A stretch of DNA of 64,000 bases from Chromatocurvus sp964613795. GTDB lineage: Bacteria > Pseudomonadota > Gammaproteobacteria > Pseudomonadales > Halieaceae. Position numbers and translations under genes: made by a program. Of this stretch, positions 29,743-36,112 are shown in pieces. Each line of letters starts with the position of its first letter. Position 1 is the first letter of the stretch. The notes below the pieces were generated by a model. The model was not told where the DNA came from. It did not search any database and saw only the letters and a list, made by a program, of their open reading frames with translations. The stretch lies in assembly GCA_964613795.1 (NCBI GenBank), contig CAZTJR010000012.1, positions 1-64,000 of the forward strand, written 5' to 3'.

Positions 29743-30480
29743 TCAAGCACGCTGCAGGGTTTCGCCAATGCCCAGAAAACCGTCGACATCTGCCTGCATC
29801 GGTCCAAGCCCCCAGTGGCTGCACCACGCGGAATGGTTTGCGGCAACCGCGGCGCGCAGCCCCGAGAGCTGACTCTCTCGTATGCCGTTGAAGGTCACCG
29901 CGAGGGTCGGTTCTACGTTGAGGACGTCGTGAGGCCAGCGCGGCGGAATATAAAAAAGATCACCTGCCGTCAGCCAGGATTCGACATAGGGCTGGTCGCC
30001 AGTAGGATCGGGTTCCCATACTCGTACGCGCTTGCACCCCCAAACCACAGCAAGCCAGGCATGTGTCGAGAAAAGGTCAGTATGGCGTGATGCCACGCCG
30101 CCTCTGGGAGACAGCAGAAGCCACCCAAAGCGACACAGGTAGCGGCGTTTGGCCGCTGGCGCCAGCTTGAGAAAGAGGTTTTCGTGGGGTGGCTGCTCCC
30201 AGTCATCGGCCAGCTGGTCGCTGGCCATGGGCTGAAAACGCGATGCATACAGTACAGGGTCGGCGGGTTCACGGGCGGCTGAGTGCCTGACATAGGCGCA
30301 GTAATCCGGGAACCGCATTTTTCGTATGGGCCTTGCCGTGGCCAGGTCCTCGGTCAAAAACACCTGTTCCTGGGCGAAACACGCTGCCAGGTGAGCGAGC
30401 GACCATCGCCGCAGCGCGGGCCAGTGCTCGATACCGCCTTTAACCCAGTGCGGCAGATCGCTCCGCATCTCAGGCGGCAT
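29743..30480 (-). CDS. JmjC/cupin-8-type Fe(II)/2OG oxygenase
   Basis: The 245-residue product is a JmjC-like hydroxylase. His133-x-Asp135 (GVASRHTDLF) and His184 (GDLFYIPPRWPHDVLN, like the PPxWxH phrase of FIH-type enzymes) form the iron triad, within HAWLAVVWGCKRVRVWEPDP. Such enzymes hydroxylate amino-acid side chains in peptides and proteins. It overlaps the arginase-like gene by about 11 bp. I chose the ATG at 30480 because GGAGGAG lies ten bases before it; a GTG at 30489 is too close to that site. In this operon I infer hydroxylation of the precursor, perhaps of the ornithine made by the neighbour. Confidence 0.8.
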   Translation of the reverse strand: MPPEMRSDLPHWVKGGIEHWPALRRWSLAHLAACFAQEQVFLTEDLATARPIRKMRFPDYCAYVRHSAAREPADPVLYASRFQPMASDQLADDWEQPPHENLFLKLAPAAKRRYLCRFGWLLLSPRGGVASRHTDLFSTHAWLAVVWGCKRVRVWEPDPTGDQPYVESWLTAGDLFYIPPRWPHDVLNVEPTLAVTFNGIRESQLSGLRAAVAANHSAWCSHWGLGPMQADVDGFLGIGETLQRA

Positions 30481-31408
30481 GTGTCGCACGCTCCTCCAGG
30501 CGGGCCCCGTAAACCGTGTTCAATACGCGTCGTACGCCCGATTCGATAAAGTCGGCCTGTTTTGCGGGGGTGTAGCCACTCTTGACGGAACGGGCGATGG
30601 CGATCAAGGCGGGATTGATCGCGTTGCGTTCAAGAAAATCCTGAAAGCCCTGCAGGCGCTCGAGAATGGTCGCTTCAGAGCAGACCCGCCAATCCCACTC
30701 CGGCTCTGTAGGATTACCAAAAGCCAGATAGTGCGACCCGCCAATGCTTTGTGTTGTTACCGATTGCCCGGGGAGCAGCCTGAGGAAATGCAGCGCATCG
30801 GCGTCGAAAGCCTCGCGCTGTTCCGCGCTTATCTCGAATAGCCAGTCATTGGCCACCGGTCTTGAGTAACAGGAAAAATAATCCAGGCAGATACCCAGCA
30901 CCCATGATCCCGATGCCTCCAGCTGCGCGTCAGCACCTAGCTGCTCCAGCCAGACGGTGCGGTAATCTGTGTTCCAGTCACCGTGCTGAAAGCGCTCCTG
31001 TAGCGAGGCCTTGCCGCGGTGCAGGCCCGTAATGAGCTCGGTCTGACGACTGCCGGTAGTCACAACAAACAGCCTGCGTGGTGGAAAATGATCGCGATGT
31101 CCCCGCGGCCGGCAGCGGGGGAAAAGCCACGACACATGGTTCAGCCGTCCGCGGTAGACCAGCGGCCAGATCCAGTTGCTAACGCACAGGTCTTCGCGAA
31201 AGAATGCGCCAACCGCGTCCGGCGTATTCGGAAAGTCCATGGGTCGGCGCGGCGACGGTATATCGAGATCGCTGTGCTCATCGACGTGCAGCAGGCGCAC
31301 GCCCTGATCGCGAAGAATACCCTCGCGCACCGCCCACTCCCACGCCGGGAACAGCTCGTGATGCTCCTCAAACAAGGTCATCACTATGCGGGACATACAT
31401 CTGCTCAC
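30470..31408 (-). CDS. UPF0489-family peptide arginase-like protein
   Basis: The 312-residue product has the arginase-fold metal motif DxHxD at residues 43-47 (LLHVDEHSDLDIP) and a second acidic strand near residue 172 (GICLDYFSC), as in UPF0489 proteins. Members found in RiPP clusters, such as OspR of the landornamide pathway, hydrolyse Arg in precursor peptides to ornithine. One precursor here has exactly one Arg in its core. The gene starts at GTG 31408, overlapping the upstream stop codon as GTGA; ATG 31396 is an alternative. The family call rests on motif and context, since overall sequence similarity in this family is low. Confidence 0.78.
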   Translation of the reverse strand: MSRCMSRIVMTLFEEHHELFPAWEWAVREGILRDQGVRLLHVDEHSDLDIPSPRRPMDFPNTPDAVGAFFREDLCVSNWIWPLVYRGRLNHVSWLFPRCRPRGHRDHFPPRRLFVVTTGSRQTELITGLHRGKASLQERFQHGDWNTDYRTVWLEQLGADAQLEASGSWVLGICLDYFSCYSRPVANDWLFEISAEQREAFDADALHFLRLLPGQSVTTQSIGGSHYLAFGNPTEPEWDWRVCSEATILERLQGFQDFLERNAINPALIAIARSVKSGYTPAKQADFIESGVRRVLNTVYGARLEERATHAA

Positions 31409-32343
31409 AGGGCTTTTTCGCTGCAGCGGGCGCTGAATACCCGGTCGAAATACGGCGCGTACCGGCGGTGAAAGGTTGCCAGGTGAGCCCGGTGCTCAAC
31501 GGCGATATCGACCATCATTGTGGGGAAACGCTTCGCTTCCCGTGCCATATGCCGCCCCAGGGTGAGGTACCAGAGGCGCATGGACAGTCCACGCATGCGG
31601 TAGCGCTCGCGTGTATAAAGCGATCCGTAGCGCAGTACCCCCGGCGTGGCCTCTGCGCAACGGTGCGCAATCCATCCCGCCACCTGCCCGCTGTCGACAA
31701 TGACACCGCCAATGGAATCGACACGCTGTGCCCGATAGAGGTCAGGGTCGAGGCCATGCGGCGCCTCGCCGCTGTCAAGCATCTCGCGCACGCGGGCGTG
31801 CAGCGATTCGTCCACCTCGTCCCAGGCCACAAAGCGCATGTTTGCGCTGAGCGGTGGAATTTTCTGGTGAATCCACAGTGATTTTTCTCGCAGTCGCTCG
31901 ATTGACATGAGTCCGATAAACGCGGTGTCCCGGGGGGCGGACCAGCCTGCTCTGGCCAGTAGCTTTTTCAGGGCTGGCAGGTTGTCATTGCGAGCGGTAT
32001 ACAGCGCAGTCTGTTGCGTGCAGCGCGGAAACTCGCGCTGCACGGTCGTCTCGAGCCTTTGCAGCAGGGTCAATGCGATACCCTGGCGCCGATAGTGCGG
32101 ATCGACATAAATCGACAGCACGTGAAAGATCGGCGGTTCCGCCTGGCCCAGCACCAGCGCAATGGGCTGTGAGTCCGCGCAGGCGCACCAGAAGCGCACG
32201 CTGGGCAGGTCGGGCTGCAGCAATGTGCGATAGCGGGTGTAGGTGAGTGACTCAAGGCCTTCCAGTAAGCTGGCGTCAGGCCCGCATAGGTAGTGGGGAG
32301 CCTTCGCGCCGAAGACTGGCGTCGGTGAAATAAGTTCAAACAT
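31405..32343 (-). CDS. Tandem GNAT N-acyltransferase
   Basis: The 312-residue product holds two GNAT-like halves. The first (about 30-150) shows the acyl-CoA-binding motif in LSIYVDPHYRRQGIALTLL. The second (about 165-300) has a weaker counterpart in YTRERYRMRGLSMRLWYL and may be structural. In selidamide RiPP pathways GNAT enzymes attach fatty acyl groups to ornithine or lysine side chains. A gene directly before the arginase-like gene, overlapping it by four bases, fits that role here. Its start overlaps the upstream stop by eight bases. Acetylation or self-protection remain alternatives, since the acyl donor cannot be read from sequence. Confidence 0.8.
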   Translation of the reverse strand: MFELISPTPVFGAKAPHYLCGPDASLLEGLESLTYTRYRTLLQPDLPSVRFWCACADSQPIALVLGQAEPPIFHVLSIYVDPHYRRQGIALTLLQRLETTVQREFPRCTQQTALYTARNDNLPALKKLLARAGWSAPRDTAFIGLMSIERLREKSLWIHQKIPPLSANMRFVAWDEVDESLHARVREMLDSGEAPHGLDPDLYRAQRVDSIGGVIVDSGQVAGWIAHRCAEATPGVLRYGSLYTRERYRMRGLSMRLWYLTLGRHMAREAKRFPTMMVDIAVEHRAHLATFHRRYAPYFDRVFSARCSEKAL

Positions 32344-33403
32344 TCAGAGACGGGCTATGGCGAGTCAGCATGTGTCTGAGCGCGGGTACCGCGCGAACGG
32401 CTTCTATGGCACTGGCGCGCCGTTGCGCCAGCGCCTCCGATAGCAGGTCCTGGCTGACCGCTAGCGCCGTGGCAACAGCATCGATCCACAGTGAACGCAG
32501 TTGCCTTTGCGGTAGGTCCAATGCAACAAACCTGGCGATGTGCGCGGCTAGCCCAGCGTTACTGGTAGCTTCCGTCAGCGCCAGCCAGGCAGCAACATAG
32601 CCAGCGCTGGGTGTAGCCATCGCCGATGGCGCAGTGCAGATCGACAGGAGCTGGCTGGCCACCGCCTGCATCTCGCCCGGGGTGTAGAGCGACGGAAGAG
32701 CGGCGGCCGCTTCAGCGATTAACGCATCGCGTTCTGCAGCGGATAGACACTGGGAGGGATCGTCTGGCCAGCCGTCAGACGGAAGCCTTTCCTGGCCGCC
32801 GCCACGCAGCAAATAATTGATGAAATTAGCGGTCAAGCCCCGCGCTTCATCTTTTTCTCCGGCCATCACGTGGAGGGAAGCCCAGTTATTGACCTGTTGT
32901 AAGCGGTGCTGCCAGATTGAAGAAAGAGGCAGTGTCTGCAGGACGAGACGTTCCTCGTCGAAGACAAATATGAGGCGCTGACGGGCCTGATCCCAGCGTT
33001 TCGCTCGCGCTTCGTAATACGCCATTGCCGCCTGCAGGTAGCAGTCGGCGAGTCGCACAGCGGGCGTTTCGCGCTCTGCCCGTGCGCGCCGGACAAGGGC
33101 GCTGGACTGACGCAATGCGTTTCGGGCGCCGTTGCCATCGCCGGCCCGCGTCCGGCGCACGCCTTTGCCAGTCAGCTGGCATGCGCTGCGGACAAGCGGA
33201 AGATCGCGAGGGTCTGACGATTGTTCGATCGCCAGTGTCAGCTCTTTTTCGGACTGGCGGTCGTCAGCCGGGTCCTCGGCGACAGCGGCCGCACTGTCTT
33301 GAATGCTCGCCAGGCACGCCCCCCACTCTGCGGAGGCGCGGTCAGCAGTGAGGGAGTGGATGGCTGTCGTATGACCATAGCGCTGAGCGAGCTGTGGAGT
33401 CAC
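32336..33403 (-). CDS. Helical protein of unknown function in RiPP operon
   Basis: The frame opens at 33487, but the GTG at 33403 is the better start. It overlaps the precursor's stop as GTGA and has GGAGGTG about 12 bases upstream, inside the precursor coding sequence. The resulting 355-residue product looks all-helical and Ala/Arg-rich, with no signal peptide or membrane segment. Motif-like spots include TAIHSLTADRASAEWGACL near the N-terminus and LSAAERDALIAEAAAALPSLY around 240. I do not recognise the family; a leader-binding partner, a regulator or an immunity protein are all possible. Strong coupling to the precursor suggests expression in proportion to it. Confidence 0.7.
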   Translation of the reverse strand: MTPQLAQRYGHTTAIHSLTADRASAEWGACLASIQDSAAAVAEDPADDRQSEKELTLAIEQSSDPRDLPLVRSACQLTGKGVRRTRAGDGNGARNALRQSSALVRRARAERETPAVRLADCYLQAAMAYYEARAKRWDQARQRLIFVFDEERLVLQTLPLSSIWQHRLQQVNNWASLHVMAGEKDEARGLTANFINYLLRGGGQERLPSDGWPDDPSQCLSAAERDALIAEAAAALPSLYTPGEMQAVASQLLSICTAPSAMATPSAGYVAAWLALTEATSNAGLAAHIARFVALDLPQRQLRSLWIDAVATALAVSQDLLSEALAQRRASAIEAVRAVPALRHMLTRHSPSLNV

Positions 33404-33768
33404 AGGCAGGCAACACCTCCGACCATAGGCACGCCCAGTCCATCGGTTGATGTCACGGCGCAGCTTGCGGCGCAGCTGATCAGGCAAATGCCGCCTGCAA
33501 CGGCTTCCAGGTCTTCGTCGCTCAGTGTCTCCTCGCTGGTGACCAGGTCGGGCAGCACTATCGACAGATCCGCCTGCCGGTTTTCAGCGATCTGTATCGA
33601 GAAGCCGTCGGGCAGGGTATAGCCCAGCGCCTCTTCGAGCGTCGCCTTGGGCTCCGACATCAAGCGCTGTCGGAAAGCCATGTCACTGGTGCTCCGCGTC
33701 AGGATGTCGGTGAGTACAGTCCCCTGCTCGGGCACAGCGCCGTTTGCCTCTGTATCGCGTGTCGTCAT
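33400..33768 (-). CDS. NHLP-type lanthipeptide precursor with 29-residue core
   Basis: The 122-residue peptide has a nitrile-hydratase-like leader: FRQRLMSEPKATLEEALGY, then FSIQIAENRQADLSIVLPDL, and ends LSDEDLEAVAGG. The predicted 29-residue core starts ICLISCAASCAVTSTDG and ends GGVACL. It has four Cys and five Ser/Thr, enough for up to four lanthionine rings, and contains no Arg or Lys. It is therefore not an obvious arginase or side-chain acylation substrate. AAGGA lies before the start. The gene sits 30 bp downstream of the other precursor and overlaps the next gene by four bases. Confidence 0.92.
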   Translation of the reverse strand: MTTRDTEANGAVPEQGTVLTDILTRSTSDMAFRQRLMSEPKATLEEALGYTLPDGFSIQIAENRQADLSIVLPDLVTSEETLSDEDLEAVAGGICLISCAASCAVTSTDGLGVPMVGGVACL

Positions 33769-33785
33769 AGCGTTTCCTTTATCGG

Positions 33786-33995
33786 CGATGAGAGGGGTTT
33801 AGCTGCAGATACCAGAGGAGCCACCGCAGGAAGCGCCGCAGCGGCTGCCGCCGGAAACCGCCTCGAGGTCGGCATCGGAAAGTTCTTCACCGGCGGCATC
33901 GACGAAATCAGGCAGCACGACGGTGAGGTCGGCAAAATTGTTATCGACCACGTTGATCGTGAAATCAGACGGCACGTCCATGCCGGCCTCTTCTT
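33786..33995 (-). repeat. 210-bp duplicated precursor segment, copy 1
   Basis: This segment covers the core, the stop codon and the second half of the leader of the Arg-containing precursor. It aligns without gaps to 42640-42849, with about 12 mismatches by eye (around 94% identity). Both copies point the same way, so they form direct repeats 8854 bp apart. Confidence 0.9.
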
Positions 33996-34119
33996 TTACC
34001 GCCGCGGCGGGATCTGCAAGGCAAAGTGCCCTGAAGTCGGCGTCAGTAGAGGCCCGGCTCTGCACGCGTTGAATGACCGAGTTGATCTCATCGGGAGACA
34101 TAAAAATAGAGTCTGTCAT
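33799..34119 (-). CDS. NHLP-type lanthipeptide precursor with Arg-containing 15-residue core
   Basis: From the ATG at 34119 the peptide has 106 residues. The leader is a typical NHLP leader (FRALCLADPAAAVKEEAGMD, then FADLTVVLPDF) ending LSDADLEAVSGG. The predicted core is SRCGASCGGSSGICS: three Cys, five Ser, one Arg. Three Ser-Cys rings are possible, and the single Arg is the only place where the peptide-arginase-like enzyme could act in the core. The frame extends to 34170, but the internal ATG has GGGA upstream and starts a normal leader. It is the first gene of the operon. A decayed second copy lies at 42653. Confidence 0.93.
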   Translation of the reverse strand: MTDSIFMSPDEINSVIQRVQSRASTDADFRALCLADPAAAVKEEAGMDVPSDFTINVVDNNFADLTVVLPDFVDAAGEELSDADLEAVSGGSRCGASCGGSSGICS

Positions 34120-34334
34120 AGGGGTTCCCTTTTTTCCTTGGGTGTTTGTCGGGGATTTGACGTACGACAAGTCCAGTTGTCGGTTGCCGTTGACAAGCGG
34201 TTGAGTGGAGAACGCTAATCTCGCGGCGATGGGGGGTCAACGCGAGTGGCGCAAAAATAACAATTCTTAACGTCCTCGTCCGGTCTGGCTGCTGACGGCA
34301 AACTTCATGAACCCGAATCGGGAAGCTGATTAAG
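34120..34334 (-). promoter_or_regulatory. Upstream region of the RiPP operon
   Basis: About 215 bp lie between the first precursor gene and the next recognisable (broken) frame. It must hold the operon promoter. TTGTCA at about 34191-34196 (minus strand) could be a -35 box, but I see no matching -10. A 40-bp block at 34231-34270 recurs upstream of the second precursor copy. Spacing to the start codon is about 110 bp. Confidence 0.4.
34231..34270. repeat. 40-bp block shared with 42926-42964
   Basis: The block contains GCAAAAATAACAATTCTTAA preceded by a run of six G and CAACGCGAGTGG. The second copy at 42926-42964 differs at about seven positions, one of them an indel. It lies upstream of both precursor copies in the same orientation, so it is part of the duplicated unit and a candidate promoter or operator element. 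Confidence 0.6.
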
Positions 34335-34799
34335 TCAGAATTCAGTGCCCTGACCGAGCAATCGGAAGTCGCCGATGAGCATGGAGAAAACCATGATTTT
34401 CTCCATGCCGGCCAATAGGTGGAGCGATTCAATCACCCAGACCATCAGGCTTACCGTGGAGTGATTATTGATTAGCGCTGCTGTCAAGGCAGAAAGTATT
34501 GCAGTACCCTTGATCGACAGTGTCACATCGTCGCTCACGATGTGGTGAATGGCCTCGGTGAGCATCTCCAGAGCGCCTGCGTTGCGTACAGCGACTGCGA
34601 CCACAAATTGAAAAATTCTGCCGCAATGATATTGATGGGGTTGCTGATGACCAGGACTCCCACAAGGTTGGCGATGTATTGAACGGCAAAGAGGTAAGGT
34701 AGCCGTAGGCTCGCCTTCCTTGACGGTGTTCAATACCCAGACCGCCGGCGCCGGGTTGCGCCACTGCGCAATGTAACGGCTACCGGGCCCTACTTTCAT
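34335..34799 (-). pseudogene. Broken membrane-protein-like remnant
   Basis: The frame from ATG 34799 begins MKVGPGSRYIAQWRNPAPAV and reads well to EGEPTATLPL. A shifted frame then gives hydrophobic sequence (FAVQYIANLVGVLVISNPIN). The original frame again looks protein-like near the end (ALTAALINNHSTVSLMVWVI). At least two compensating frame changes are needed to make one protein. I do not recognise the family. It lies between the RiPP operon and the Wadjet operon, and could be the remnant of a gene of either neighbour or of an insertion. Confidence 0.4.
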
Positions 34800-34904
34800 G
34801 ATGCATCGGTGCAGACACTGGCGCAGGCGGTGCAGGTGATGGCCGGCGTGCAGCTTGGCCAGGCGCTGGACGAGCGGGCGACGCGGGAACTGGTGCGATA
34901 TCCG

Positions 34905-36104
34905 TCAGCCAGGATCGCGATGCAGCCACGCTTCCAGGCACCGGCGCACATAATCCTGTGGCAGTCGCTCCTGCTCCAGGCGACGGTGACCCGTGCGCTG
35001 CAGGACGTCCCAGAGCCGCTGTTCCCCTGATGTGAGCCCCCCGGGCCGCGCCGTGCCGGGCACGGTTTCCGCCACCTGAAACTGAGCGAAGCGCTGCAGC
35101 GTGTCCACGTTCATCATCAACGACTGAAGCTGTGGCTGATAGCCGCGGGCCTCGCCCAGTATGGTCAGACCCCAGCTGTCGATGTCACCCCAGTAGCCGA
35201 TATGTTTTTCCGCCAGCCACGGTGCGCGCATCCACGCCAGGTTGCGACCGCCGCCGAAAACGGCGATGCAGTTGTCCAGCGGTGGCAGTCCCAGCCCGGT
35301 GCCCGGGGTCGACTGACGGTTCTCGATAATGAGAATATTGTCCGCCGGCAGTGGCTGCCGCGTGAGCGTATCGGCGTCCAGCTGCAGCAGTGGCAGCCCG
35401 CCCAGGTGGTCCTGCGTTGCCGGGCACAGCGGGCGCACCAGCAGCCAGCTTTTCGGGGCTGGTCGACAACCGAGCCAGGGAAGCAGCCCCCCGGCGGCGG
35501 TGATGGCGCTGTCGTGGAGGGTGTCCAGCAGGGCCGAGATCAATGGCTGCCAGGTTTCCACGAACTTGGTGTCGACGCCGCTGAGAGGCAGGCCGCGCAG
35601 GTAATGCCCGCTGCCCAGGCCGGCATAAAGCTGGGGCAGCAACCGCGCCAGGAGCTCGGCATCTCCTGCGCTCATGCGCTCCAGGGTGTCCAGGTGGCGT
35701 GCCAGCGTAGGGAACAGCGCGGGCGCGAGGGCCTGCACCGGTGCCATCACCTGCTGCCAGTGATTTGCCAGGGCCACTGCGTCATTGCCCAGGCACTCGA
35801 TGAGGTCCTGCATCGACTCGATCTTCAGGGCCACCGGCAGTTGCCAGCTGCCTAGATGGCGGAACTGGCGGGTGTCCCAGCGTACCTGCTGGGGATGCGG
35901 CCAGTGGCGCCATTGCTCGACAAGCGCCTGTAGGTGAGCCATGTCCGCCAGTGCCTGTGCCGGCGCTGGTGGCTTCAATGACAGGCGGAGCGGGAAAGGC
36001 CGCTCGCCGGTGAGGCGCTGGAGCAGGTGACGGCGGTTGTCCCACTCGCGCCGGCGCAGCAGGCCCCGTGCCTGGTCTGGTAGCACACCCCAGTCGCGGG
36101 TCAT
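34905..36104 (-). CDS. jetD: Wadjet type I nuclease subunit JetD
   Basis: JetD is the Toprim-like nuclease of the Wadjet system; it is loaded by the JetABC condensin onto small circular DNA and cuts it. The 399-residue product has the N-terminal DUF3322-like domain and the C-terminal Toprim-related DUF2220 domain with IAVFGGGRNLAW and the signature IGYWGDIDSWGLTIL, where the acidic residues bind metal. The frame extends to 36209, but the ATG at 36104 lies eight bases after the jetC stop and begins a normal MTRDWGVLPDQARGLL N-terminus. Confidence 0.9.
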   Translation of the reverse strand: MTRDWGVLPDQARGLLRRREWDNRRHLLQRLTGERPFPLRLSLKPPAPAQALADMAHLQALVEQWRHWPHPQQVRWDTRQFRHLGSWQLPVALKIESMQDLIECLGNDAVALANHWQQVMAPVQALAPALFPTLARHLDTLERMSAGDAELLARLLPQLYAGLGSGHYLRGLPLSGVDTKFVETWQPLISALLDTLHDSAITAAGGLLPWLGCRPAPKSWLLVRPLCPATQDHLGGLPLLQLDADTLTRQPLPADNILIIENRQSTPGTGLGLPPLDNCIAVFGGGRNLAWMRAPWLAEKHIGYWGDIDSWGLTILGEARGYQPQLQSLMMNVDTLQRFAQFQVAETVPGTARPGGLTSGEQRLWDVLQRTGHRRLEQERLPQDYVRRCLEAWLHRDPG

Positions 36105-36112
36105 GGCTCCCG

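Noticed and set aside
34809..34910. Short plus-strand protein-like stretch (QTLAQAVQVMAGVQLGQALD) beside the jetD end
   Set aside because: About 30 codons that run into jetD antisense sequence; no family recognised and no start signal.
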